Assembly: GCA_014621425.1 (NCBI GenBank)
Contig: JAANBB010000560.1
Location: forward strand, 1 to 22,773
DNA: 22,773 bases
Direction: 5' to 3'
Origin: Cylindrodendrum hubeiense
Lineage: Eukaryota > Ascomycota > Sordariomycetes > Hypocreales > Nectriaceae
The translations under genes were made by a program, and so were the position numbers. Below, piece by piece: positions 1-9,231 of this stretch (its first letter is position 1; the number at the start of each line of letters is the position of its first letter). The notes beneath the pieces are model-generated. The model saw nothing but the letters and a program-made list of their open reading frames with translations. It was not told the origin of the DNA and made no database searches.

Positions 1-52
1 CATTTCGAGAGAATGGGGTTTTGTCGAGGGGAATTGACGTGGTTTGGTGGAG

Positions 53-1847
53 TTACGAGCGTCGGGATCGGCTTCTGTTCCCTTCGTCTTCGTCTGGTGC
101 GGATCTCTTGGTGCCTCGTTCGGCGTTTGGCGGGGAGATTGCCCGGTTCTGGCCAACAAAAATTACGTCCTGAACGGCCGTGGGCGATTGATTCTCTAGC
201 AAGCGCAGAGACTGCTCAATGTCGTGGTCCTCGCCGTCGAAGTCGGAAGACACTTCGCTGAGCTCCGAGTCTGAAGCGTCCGGGTCGGCCTCGTGGGGTG
301 GCTCTGGGTCGTCGTCGTCGCTATCGCTGTAGCAGTCGGGGGTTTTGAGTGCTCGGGAGACCGTGAGGGCGTCGGCGACGTCGACTCGGATGTAGCGGGC
401 GGCCGGGTGGAAGGGATCGGAGTGGTATTTGGGATGCTCGTAAAAGGCGTGGACGTCCTGATGCAAAATGTTAGCTCTGCGTCGCGCGACTCGCGGAACA
501 AGGTATATCCGGTGCGGGCTTGACCACACCGGAACTTTCAGTGTGATGGCGACTCACCTCGACTTTATCGTCCTCGAACACCAGCACGCTGTTGGGATAT
601 TTGCCCGAAAATAGGTGCTCGTAAGCCACGGTTGCCAGTCTGGAGAAATGGCCTCTTGCGAGGGTTTCGAGATCGAGCTGTGTGCCCGCCTCCGCAATGC
701 GAATGAGCGGCCCTAGGTGCGTCTTGATTCCTGGGGCTACCCCTCGGTGGACCAGCAGCTCGATGAGATATGCAAACTCCCCGATGATGGGGTTAAGCAG
801 CATTCTCGTCTGGATATCCACCGGGATTACTGTGCCAGCTGGAAAGGTGCAATTCCAGCTTTTGCCCAGGTACACGAGATTGGCGTATCGCACCTTGGCT
901 CCCGCCTTACAGATCTTGCGGAGGGAGCAGGGGACGCTGGTGTGGTCCTTGGCTTGGAAACCAATGATGCTCGCAAAAGCCCGGAGGACCTTGGGTGTCA
1001 CCGTGTGGAATCTCTCCAGATAATCTGCCTGTGGTCGGGGCACTTGGCCGCAGAACTGGAAGCCACCCCGGCCCACGGAGGCGTTGCTCCCCATGAAGAC
1101 ATCCTGGTCGGACTGGAGCGACGGGCAGTACCGGAAGATGAACTCGCCATCATGGTGTCCGAGATAGTACCTCGTGGACTGTAATGACCTGGTGACCAGG
1201 ATTCCCATGATTTTCTGGTCCTTGCAATCTTGGTGCCAGACTTGCTTGTACAAGTAATGGCATTGTCCTGACTTGTCGTCGATCGTGAATGCCTCGTGCT
1301 TGAGCTCCTTGCAACTCTTAATCGCCCAACTCTCCTCGACCTTAAGGGCCGCGTCGTTGATGATCTTCATACCGTCCCTGAGCCTTTCAGAGATCCGACC
1401 GCTGTTTCTCCTAGCATTGTGTATCCAGAAGGCTCTTTGCTCGACGATTTCGGCCTCCGCCTCGTGGTCGGCCTGGTCCTTGGCCATTTTCCGAGCAGTC
1501 ATGGGCCCATACATGTCCTTCTCCGAGGCGAGCTCCATTTGCCAGACGTCTGAAAATCCATGTTGCGTGATGTAGTCGTCCCAGGACACCTTGAAGGCAT
1601 TACGATGCTCGCTCCAGTTTTCCAGTTGGCGCCGGGGGCGCTGGCCACGGTGTTGGTGCCGTTGCCGGCCCTGAGAGGCAGGTACTGGCGGACGCCTCTC
1701 ATTCTGACGTATCAAAGCAGCCACTCTTGGATGAAGAAGGCGTCCCAACTGCTGAGGCTGCCGTGACCCTACCGCTTGGTTCTGGACGGTGGGGGCGAAG
1801 TTCAGAGGGGGAGGTGCTGGGCCCTGGTTATGCTGGCTGAATGCCAT
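53..1847 (-). CDS. Hypothetical fungal protein, 564 aa, two exons
   Basis: Function not recognised. The model is exon 1 at 1847-558 and exon 2 at 457-53 (stop TAA at 55-53). The 458-557 intron has a GTGAGT donor, a GCTAAC branch-like site and a CAG acceptor 12 bases after it. This splice keeps phase 0 and joins ...DDKVE to DVHAFYEH.... The N-terminal 90 residues are rich in Q, P and R and look disordered. The middle (about residues 90-430) is compact and mixed in composition, with several Cys and Trp residues, which suggests a folded domain. The C-terminus is strongly acidic (a SDSDDDDPEPP-type stretch) and then basic (KRSAPDEDEGNRSRSRRS), as in many nuclear proteins, so a nuclear location is possible but inferred. 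No catalytic motif or membrane segment was seen. It is transcribed divergently from the gene at 2561. A real gene is likely because a long frame continues across a good intron. Confidence 0.72.
458..557 (-). other. Intron of the 564-aa gene
   Basis: On the minus strand it begins GTGAGT at 557 and ends GCTAACATTTTGCATCAG at 458. A nearer AG at the GCGACGCAG site would put the downstream frame out of phase, so the CAG at 460-458 is preferred. Confidence 0.65.
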
Positions 1848-2560
1848 ACTTTCACCTGGTTCTGAGAGTTAGAAATCCGATTTATTAGCAAAGGGTGAGT
1901 TATCAATGAATACCTTTAAACAGGGGGTTGCTTGAAACTGAGATTGAAGTTTGTTTGACTCCCTGATAGGTGATCGTGAGTCGATGACTTCAGAGACTTG
2001 CAGATGGAATCGTAATTCCAAATCAGTGGCTTAACTTGACAGCTTGCGAGTACAAATACAGGAGAGGATGGACGAAGACAACTACCAGTTCAACTGAAAC
2101 TCCCGTTGACTTATATCCCTGGCAGGATCGTAGAGTTTGACAGAACCCATACAGGTATGAGTTACCCAACCCGATGGCTATCTCCAAAGAGGATTTGACA
2201 ACCCGAACGTCCTGTCGAGTTTCCATCAAGGTCCAAACGCTAACTCTCGAGTTTCGGTTTGCCCGAACAACCTGTTTCGGAGAAAGGATCCTGGAAAGTT
2301 CGCATCATTCACACCGTGCCGGGCTGTGGCGAACTCGCAACGTCAAAATTGCTGTGAATCGTAGCACCCTTATGGACAAGGTTGACTGTTCCATCTTGAC
2401 CAGTTCCCACGCTGTGACTTATTTAAAGCGCTGTTCTGACCTGGAAGTCTCCTTTGTCGCATTCCCTCTCTTCACATTGGCAGGTGTTACGGCTGTTGAA
2501 CAGTTATCTGGCCAACCCCATTGCCAAAAGAACCCTTTACTCCCTGCCCAACTGAAAGCC
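1848..2560. promoter_or_regulatory. Shared spacer of two divergent genes
   Basis: This 713-bp stretch separates two start codons on opposite strands. On the plus strand a TATA-like TATTTAAA sits at 2420-2427, about 134 bases before the ATG at 2561. The plus frame is open back to 2174 across this region, but that part has no protein-like pattern and is read here as leader. No transcription-factor site can be named. Confidence 0.4.
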
Positions 2561-3409
2561 ATGGAGAACCCAAGTCCCCCAGAATTGAACCAAAACCGGG
2601 TTCCTATATTTGCCACACCACATAGTATTAACTCCATCCTCAAAAACGGGCTCGAGGATCTCCTCAGCTTGGACGAGGCCAACCCCGACGGTCCTGGCCT
2701 CGAATATGTTCCTATGAGCGACGATGACGAAGACATCGGAAGCGGGGATGAATGCTGGGAACTTGACCTGCTTTCATCCAATAGGAGCTCCAACCTTAGC
2801 CGCTTTAAGTCGAACGAGGCGATGACACTGCCGTCCGCTCCTAACGGCATGCCTCCCAAGCCTCCTAAGAAGGAATGGGCCTTTGACGACAAAGAAATGG
2901 TGGCTGTGCCATATGACTCTGAAGATGAGGGCTTCAAAGACTGCGAGGAAGACACGACCCATAGCTTCGTGGTTCCCTTCCACGAACGGGTCCAGATCGA
3001 CTACAAGGACTACACAGCGGAGCAGCTTCACCCGCGCACCGCCAAGGCCAAGGCCATGGTCCGCAGTCTACCCGGAGCCCGCCAGATCGAAGATGCCACT
3101 GTTGCTGTCGTCACGGGCGCTGTAGTTACGGGCACAAAGGCCCTGACCATTATGAACGGGCGATTCGACACCGCCGCCCGGCTCGGATGCGAGGCCGTCT
3201 TCATCACGGGCCAGGTTGGAAGCTACCTGGCCGACGAGGCGTGGAGTGCCGGCACGAACCTGTCGATTGCAATCCAGGAGAACTTCCCTGACATGATCCG
3301 CCCACTGCGAGAGGGATGGGATGTTGCTGGGGGGGTTCTGGCGGAGGGGGTGATGATGCTGCCTCCTCTTGAGGCGATTGATAGCGGACACCGACGACGC
3401 AGGATCTAA
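2561..3409 (+). CDS. Hypothetical fungal protein, 282 aa
   Basis: Function not recognised. The start is placed at ATG 2561 (MENPSPPELNQNRVP...), because composition becomes protein-like there and a TATA-like box lies upstream; the frame itself stays open back to 2174. Residues 1-130 are polar and acidic, with a MSDDDEDIGSGDECWELD stretch and proline-rich spacers, and are probably disordered. Residues 150-170 include an FVVPFHERVQIDYKDYTAEQLHPRT-like segment. The C-terminal 100 residues hold two glycine- and valine-rich hydrophobic patches (ATVAVVTGAVVTGTKAL and AGGVLAEGVMMLPP). These could be membrane-associating or amphipathic helices but are short for confident transmembrane calls. No signal peptide is seen at this start. 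It is divergent to the 564-aa gene and convergent with the transketolase gene. Confidence 0.6.
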   Translation: MENPSPPELNQNRVPIFATPHSINSILKNGLEDLLSLDEANPDGPGLEYVPMSDDDEDIGSGDECWELDLLSSNRSSNLSRFKSNEAMTLPSAPNGMPPKPPKKEWAFDDKEMVAVPYDSEDEGFKDCEEDTTHSFVVPFHERVQIDYKDYTAEQLHPRTAKAKAMVRSLPGARQIEDATVAVVTGAVVTGTKALTIMNGRFDTAARLGCEAVFITGQVGSYLADEAWSAGTNLSIAIQENFPDMIRPLREGWDVAGGVLAEGVMMLPPLEAIDSGHRRRRI

Positions 3410-3737
3410 GGTTGATGAGGGAGCCAGATTCCGTTACCATGGGTGCGGAAATTAGATTGACACATAATTGTACTAGTATGCTGAACCGGGTGGATGGAGA
3501 CATTGGCTGTAGAAGAGACAACCTGCAGGCAAACGTTGTAAGATAGGCCAAACAAATTGAGCCCTTCAAACAAACCCAAGAGTCTTTTGAGACAGCTTGG
3601 CATGAGATCAATGGCATCATAGAAACAGAGGAGTTATTGACGATAGTATATTTATCTTATTTAACCGTTTATCATGTCATCTCAGTCGTATTACATCCGA
3701 ACCAGGGCGTCCCGTCTATATTTTATAATTCCCCATC
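3410..3737. other. Convergent 3' spacer
   Basis: This 328-bp stretch lies between the ends of two convergent genes and becomes AT-rich towards 3640-3730, as expected for 3' untranslated and polyadenylation regions. No other gene or repeat was seen. Confidence 0.5.
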
Positions 3738-6090
3738 TTAATGCTCATGCTTGGCAGCAGGGTTGAGATCCCTGAACTCGCCACGGAGGGACTCAATGCC
3801 CTCCTTCTTAACCTCCTCAACCAGCTTAGCGACCTCGGGGGCGATGATGCTCTCGTCGAAGCCGAAGAACTTGTAGGCGTCCTTGCCGGGCAAGCTCTTA
3901 CCGAAGCTGGCCATGGAGAAGCCGGCGTCGGCGTATCGCTCCCAGCCGTTGACGGCATAGGCCTCGATGACGACGCGGGGGGCGTTGCTGCGGTACTGAA
4001 GAACCTCGCGCTTGTACTCGATGGACTGATCGTTGAAAATGCGCTGGCAGGGGAAGGAGACGACACGGGCCTTGATGCCGAACTTCTCCTTGAGGACATC
4101 GCGGGTCTTGACGGCGAAGACCATCTCGGCGCCGACACCGATGAGGGTGACGTCGGCGTTCTCCTCCTCGATGAAGACGTAGGCACCCTTCTGGGCACCG
4201 TCTCGGCTCGAGTACTGGGGGTATTGCTCGAGGTTCTGGCGGGAGAGGGAGATGATGGTGGGGGTGTTCTTGGCCTCGAGGGCGGTGATGAAAGCACCGG
4301 CCGTCTCTTCGGTGTCGGCAGGGCGGATGTATAGAAGGTTGGGCATGGCGCGGTAAAGGGCGGGGAGGGCGATAGGCTGGTGGGTAGGGCCGTCCTCACC
4401 AGTTCCGATGGAGTCGTGGGTGGCGATGTGGATGGCCTGGAGGCCTTGGAGAGCACCCATGCGGACACCAGGGGCGGCGTACTAGTGACTGTTAGCAGTT
4501 GGACTTACGAGATACCAGAAGATGTACTTACGATGTAGAACATGAAGAAGCTAGAGGTGATGGGGAGGATGGTGCCCTTGCTGTAGGCGGCAAGACCGTT
4601 GGAGATGGAGGCCATGGCGTGCTCACGGATACCCCAGTGGATGTATCGGCCGCCGTAGTTGCCGTTGATACCGCAGGTGGTCTTTAGGTTAGGCTGTCAT
4701 GTGTTAGCAAGATGCCTCGTAGAGGATCAGTTGGCAAACTTACGTTCTGGAAGTCGACCTTGTCCTTCCAGATCATGTTAACGGAGGGAGACAGATCGGC
4801 GGTTCCGACCATGAAGTTCTTCAACTTGGCGGCCAGAGGGTTGCAGATGATGCCAGCAGACTTTCGGGAAGCAGTGGGAGCAGTAGGGAAGGTCTCCTTG
4901 GCGGGGATGATGTTGCGCCAGTCCTCGGTGAAGCGGCCCTCGATGCGCTTCTGGAACTCCTCGTGAAGCTCGGGGTATTCCTTTGCGTAGGCGGAGACCA
5001 GGCTGCTCCAGTCCTCCTCGATGCGCTGACCGCGGGTGGTCAGGGGGCGGAAGTAGTTGTAGACCTCGTCGGTGACGACGAATGACTCCTCAGTGTCGCG
5101 GCCGAAGAACTCCTTGACGACCTTGACACCGTCAGCGCCGAAAGCGGCACCGTGGGCCTTGGCGTCGCCGGCGACCTTGCTGCCGACACCGATGACGGTG
5201 CGCACGTTGATGAAGGTGGGCTTCTCGGTGCTGGCCTTGGCCTGGAGGAGAGCCTTGACGAGACCCTCGACGTCGAAGCAGCCGTCCTCAACGTCGATGA
5301 CGTCCCAGCCGCAGGCGCGCATCTTGGCGTTGACGTCCTCGGTGTTGCAAAGGTCGACGCTGCCGTCGCAGGTGACCTGGTTGTTGTCGTACATGACGAC
5401 GAGGTTGTTGAGCTTCCAGTGGCCGGCCAGCTGGATGGCCTCCATGGAGACACCCTCCTGGAGACAGGCATCGCCAATCATGCACCAGGTGGTGTTGTTG
5501 ACGAGCTCGTAGTTGGGCTTGTTGTAGGTGGCGGCCAGGTGCTTGGTGGCCATGGCGAGACCAACGGCGTTGGCAATGCCCTGGCCCAAGGGACCGGTGG
5601 TGACCTCGACACCCTCATGCTCAATCTCGGGGTGGCCGGGGGCGAAGGAGTCGTAGCGGGCAGAGTGGTAAGACTTGAGCTGGTCGAACGTCATCTGCTT
5701 GTAGCCCGTCAGGTGCAGGAATGTGTACTGGAAGAGACAGGTGTGGCCGTTGGAGAGGACGAAGCGGTCTCGGTTGAAGTAGTCGGGGTTGCTGGGCGAG
5801 TACTTCATGACGTACTTCCAGAGAGCGAGACCAATTGCGGCCATGCCCATGGCACCTCTGTCGTTTTAGTTAGTCAATTGGCGATTCTCGTGATGGCTGT
5901 CGGGATTGGGGGATGAAGCTTACCCAGGGTGGCCGCCATTGAACTGCTGGCACAAGTCGGCAATCAAGCAGCGGAACTGGCGCAGGACCAGGTCAATGAT
6001 CTCGGAATCCTCGTTCTGGATCTTCTTGACCTCGGCGGAGACTGCGACGGGCAGCTCGGTGGCCTCGGAGGAGATTGCAATGGGGGCCAT
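3738..6090 (-). CDS. Dihydroxyacetone-synthase-like transketolase, 728 aa
   Basis: A thiamine-diphosphate enzyme that moves a two-carbon ketol unit from a ketose phosphate (xylulose-5-P) to an aldehyde. Similarity is closest to the dihydroxyacetone synthase branch, which uses formaldehyde as acceptor in methylotrophic yeasts. The exons are 6090-5924, 5857-4744, 4693-4532 and 4481-3738; all joins keep frame with GTAAG donors. Visible motifs are NGGHPG (H54), LSNGH (H94), GDACLQEG and YDNN (residues 184-215, ThDP/metal binding), GIREHAM with catalytic Glu near 451, and ATHDSIGTGEDGPTHQP (H503, D504). GDA in place of the GDG usual in transketolase, NGHTCLFQY, CDGSVD and SSFFMFYIYAAP fit the DHAS branch. 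Length matches DHAS (about 710 aa). The protein ends in AAKHEH, so there is no SKL-type peroxisomal signal and the enzyme is probably cytosolic. The starting ATG has a TATA-like GATATATTTC about 115 bases upstream on the same strand. Family assignment is firm; the acceptor substrate is inferred. Confidence 0.93.
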
Positions 6091-7069
6091 CTTTGCGGAT
6101 TGTTTGTGTCGTCGAGTCTACCAACAGAAAGCGGTGCTAGAGATGAAGAGCAAGAACAGAGACACAGAGGGCCGCTGTGGGACAATCCACCGCCCCTCGC
6201 CTGAAATATATCACCGCCATGGTCGCTCGCTAAGCCAGCGGCAAAAGATTGGAATGCGCGTGTGATGTGCGCCAGCTGGTAGTGTTGTCGTGGAGCAGCC
6301 GTCACGGCTTTCCCGATTCCGAAAGGGGAAATAGGGAGCGCCGTGGGGTTGAGGGGTCCGCGTCAGATTTTCCCGAGGTTTTGGCTCAACTGCTGGTCAA
6401 CTTGTGGCCGACTACTCCGTAAGCTACCCCATCAATCCCATCTCGGCACGCCAGGCACATCACGAGGGGCGTTTTAGGGCCGCGCCCAATGCGGAAGCCC
6501 CAGGCACTCGGTCGCCTCCGCTTCGCATTGTACACGTGCGTCGCAGAATATTGATTCTCGCGGCGCTTGCGCTTGCCGCTGGGGCGTGCCAGAAGAAAGC
6601 GGCCGACTCAGCGCTCTTCACGCCTCCGGCTGCAACAGCCGCACCACACCCGCAATGGGACGGCCAACCCCAGGATTGCTGTCTCACTCGGCCGAGGAGG
6701 GGGCACGCATGCAACTGCCGTAGATCGACGCGGGAAGCATTAGACTTCTCAGCCATTCCCCCCTTGCGCCTATAATCTCCACCCTGGAGAAGAGGGGACT
6801 ACCGAAACTCTCGCCCGCAGCTCCTGTCGCATACACCTGCCATCGGAAACGGCATCGTGACCATGTGCAGCTGCAAATCCCACTCAATGGGGCCTTGGAT
6901 GCGATACCGATGGTCCTAGTCCCGAGTCGGTATCCCGGGTTGTCTATATCCTCTACACAGTCCTCGAAGCTGCCACTTCTTCAACCTCCGTAACCTACAC
7001 CTCGCCCGACCCGACCGCATTCTTCTTCGATACCCAGCATTTAGCATTTCTTTTCGACCAGTCTTTACT
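6091..7069. promoter_or_regulatory. Bidirectional promoter region of the DHAS/SDR pair
   Basis: This 979-bp GC-rich spacer lies between two divergent start codons. A TATA-like GATATATTTC (minus strand, 6211-6202) serves the transketolase side. The SDR side has a CT-rich leader (about 7020-7065) typical of filamentous fungal genes. Matches to the SYGGRG consensus of the carbon repressor CreA occur at 6343-6348 (GTGGGG), 6579-6584 (CTGGGG) and, inverted, 6498-6503 and around 6668 (CCCCAG). A CCAAT lies at 6486-6490. Six-base sites occur often by chance, so the regulatory reading is weak. Confidence 0.4.
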
Positions 7070-8061
7070 ATGGCTCCTGCTATTGTCAGCGACGTGGAGC
7101 TCCCGGCCCGCGTGGTGCCCGAGACCTTGGCCACCCCGGCCTCCAAGGCTTCGACCTCCAAGCTCTTCTCCCTCGAGGGAAAGACGGTGGCCATTACTGG
7201 CGGAGCCCGAGGCCTTGGAATCACCCTCGCCATTGCTGTTGTTGAGGCGGGTGGCAGCGTTGCCTGCCTCGACATTCTCGAGCAGCCCTCTGCCGACGAG
7301 TGGGCGCTGCTGAACAAGATCGCCAAGGCAAACGGCTCCTCTGTGTCGTATCAGAGGTGCGACGTCACGAACGAAGACTCCGTGGACGAGGTCATGACTG
7401 CGATTGCCACCGAGGCGGACAAGAATGGAGCTCCTTTCTGGGGCTGCATCGCCTGTGCCGGCATTCAGCAGCAGCTCTCTGCCTTCGACTACCCCGCCGC
7501 CGACTTCGACCGGATCCTGAAGGTGAACGTCACCGGCGTCTTCAACACCTGCAAGTACACCGCGAGGGTGCTGCGCGACAGGAAGACCCCCGGCAGCATT
7601 GTCATGATCGCCAGCATGTCTGGAAACATTGCCAACCGAGTAAGCCAATACCAACCCGCGCAAACACACTAAATACTGACCGTCTTTTCCCAGGGCCTCG
7701 CTTGCACTGCCTACAACACTAGCAAGGCGGCTGTCCAGCAGATGTGTCGATCTTTGGCTCAAGAGTTTGGAGAATACCAGATCCGATGCAACACACTGTC
7801 TCCCGGTGTAAGCCTCCCTGCAAGCCAAACGCAAAGCAGACAAACTGACAGTCGCCGCAGTACATCCGAACCGCCATGACCGACCAGCTCCTTATCGAGA
7901 ACCCCGAGGTTGAGAAGACGTGGATGGCCGGCGCTCTACTAGGCCGTCTTGGCGCCCCCGAGGATTTCAAGGCTCCGGCCGTCTTCCTCTTGTCTGAGGG
8001 AGCTTCGTTTGTTCACGGCTCCGACCTGAGGGTCGATGGAGGACACTGCGCCTCTGCCTAA
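7070..8061 (+). CDS. Short-chain dehydrogenase/reductase, polyol dehydrogenase-like, 294 aa
   Basis: A classical SDR oxidoreductase using NAD(P). The exons are 7070-7639, 7694-7807 and 7861-8061, all phase 0, with GTAAGC donors and CCCAG/CGCAG acceptors. The Rossmann nucleotide motif TGGARGLG is at residues 43-50, the cofactor acidic residue is around CLD68, and the usual NNAG is present as ACAG at 128-131. The NVTG asparagine is N153. The catalytic Ser is in ASMSG (S184 by spacing) and YNTSK gives Tyr197 and Lys201. The late part (RCNTLSPGYIRTAMT, LLGRLGAPEDFKAPAVFLLSEGAS, VDGGH) resembles fungal D-arabinitol 2-dehydrogenase, sorbose reductase and mannitol dehydrogenase-type SDRs. The substrate is therefore probably a sugar alcohol or ketose, which fits its divergent partner, a ketose-using transketolase; this is inference. 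The first 30 residues are an extra low-complexity tail. A relic of the third exon occurs at 16659-16713. Confidence 0.9.
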
Positions 8062-8302
8062 AAGAAAACGAATGGCTTGAATAGAAGATAAAAAAGATAG
8101 ACTAATGATGAGAATAATGACAAAGAGTCCATGATTTTGGGTAGCTATGCACACATCCATAGATCTTTGGGGTAGCAGTCAGCTGCTCCGTCAGCACACA
8201 CGGCGATCCCAGATGCATGATGTCGTACGGAATAGCTGGCCATTCCCGCCTACGATTCGCAAACCTCGGGGATTTACATGGACTTTTTTGGGGACAACTT
8301 GG

Positions 8303-8355
8303 GTACTAAACATTTTTAGAGTTGCCAACATCAATGTTGTTGTTAAATTTAGTAC
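8303..8355. repeat. Imperfect hairpin with inner palindrome
   Basis: GTACTAAA (8303-8310) and TTTAGTAC (8348-8355) are exact reverse complements. The centre holds a second perfect pair, CAACAT and ATGTTG, around 8327-8340. It lies in the SDR 3' region, about 160 bp before the inverted-repeat element. It may be a small MITE remnant or a 3' hairpin. Confidence 0.35.
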
Positions 8356-8364
8356 TTTGCCGCC

Positions 8365-8553
8365 ATGACCGGGGTGAGAGAAGTGCTAAAAATTAGTAAT
8401 ATCTACGTACGTGATTGCACTGTGTGTGGTACACGACCAGGAGTATTAGATAAGATCTGTAAAAGCTGCAAATTGCCGATATCCCCAAATCGAAACTTCA
8501 GAAACCACACCAAACTGGTCCCTAAATATCAGCGCTTAATCCATAACCCTTAG
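8365..8553 (+). CDS. Possible small Cys-rich ORF, 62 aa, running into the element
   Basis: Function not recognised. The ORF starts at a true ATG in good context (gccATGA). It contains two CxxC pairs, C-T-V-C and C-K-S-C, eleven residues apart, which could bind zinc as a small ribbon. Its last third lies inside the left terminal repeat of the element, so the present stop is probably not original. The frame is short, and the Cys pattern is the only reason to list it. Confidence 0.18.
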   Translation: MTGVREVLKISNIYVRDCTVCGTRPGVLDKICKSCKLPISPNRNFRNHTKLVPKYQRLIHNP

Positions 8554-8889
8554 TGAATGTAGTCACTAAATATTAGCGCTTAGTCCCTAACTATTAGTGC
8601 ATGTAGCCCCTCAACATCAGCGCTTAATCCCTAACTCTTAGTGGAGCATTATCTGGGTGTGCCTCTGGCATTCTGCCGATTCTTCGATCCCGAGAGGGTT
8701 CCTCTTAAGTATTGAGTGTCAATCTGTCCTCACGCACCCACAAGTTCCAGTGTTACCAGCTAGGACGCGGTGCAGCCTTCGGTCAGATGCTGTCACCTTA
8801 TTCTTACTTCGTCGTTGAGGGTCTCGAGCCCCAATGCGGTGCCTCAGCTGCTATTGTGTTCATGTCCGTCTTCTAATGAAACGCCAGCG
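8519..8889 (+). repeat. Left terminal inverted repeat with three 44-bp subrepeats
   Basis: Subrepeat copies lie at 8519-8562, 8563-8606 and 8607-8643 (truncated). Each reads approximately CCCTAAATATCAGCGCTTA, then AATCCCTAACTCTTAGTG, then CATGTAG. The unique inner part (8644-8889) pairs with 11289-11535. Confidence 0.75.
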
Positions 8890-9132
8890 CCTTGCGGTTG
8901 TTTGATTCTTTCAATAACCTCGTTTGAACTTCCCCCCCTATTGTCCTAGAAGCTTGTTTGACATTATGCTGCCGCCTAAGCCATACGGGGTTATTTAAAT
9001 CTTCTACTACCTTCATGGCTGCTCTTTTTTCTTTCTCTTTTTCAACCGCTGCTTTTTTCTTGTACCATACATAACCTTGGTTGCTCTTTAGCACCACACC
9101 GGCAGTTTTATAGTATATTATCTGTAAATACG

Positions 9133-9180
9133 GTAAGTTCAGTCCCCTCTGTTCCGATCTTGTATTCTTGCTGACCGCAG
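9133..9180 (+). other. Possible 5' leader intron of the element gene
   Basis: The segment starts GTAAGT and ends GCTGACCGCAG, the size and signals of a normal fungal intron (48 bp). It lies about 50 bases before the ATG at 9232, so it would be a leader intron. Confidence 0.35.
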
Positions 9181-9231
9181 CTATAGCTCATCAGCACCCT
9201 CGCTCTTACTGCCAATACCGCGAGCCAAGTC

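Noticed and set aside
2174..2560. N-terminal extension of the 282-aa gene back to an earlier ATG
   Set aside because: The extra 129 codons lack protein-like pattern and include the TATA-like box at 2420-2427, so they are read as promoter and leader.
3741..4334. 197-codon plus-strand open frame opposite the transketolase 3' exon
   Set aside because: Shadow of the same codon bias; no domain and a low-complexity G/D/L/V composition.
5152..5916. 254-codon plus-strand open frame opposite the transketolase
   Set aside because: It is antisense to a conserved exon, its amino-acid pattern is repetitive G/V/D, and it follows from the strong third-position GC bias of the real gene.
8507..8518. Target-site duplication flanking the element
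   Set aside because: Bases beside the two ends (…CAAACTGG and CTGATGGT…) are only vaguely alike; no exact duplication of 2-10 bp could be placed with confidence.
8519..8643. CRISPR-like array because of regularly spaced repeats
   Set aside because: Only three diverged copies directly adjoining each other with no unique spacers, in a fungal genome; they are element subterminal repeats.
8873..9097. 74-codon minus frame rich in K and E inside the element
   Set aside because: It has no ATG before the lysine-rich part, overlaps the inner end of the left repeat and matches no transposase motif known to me.
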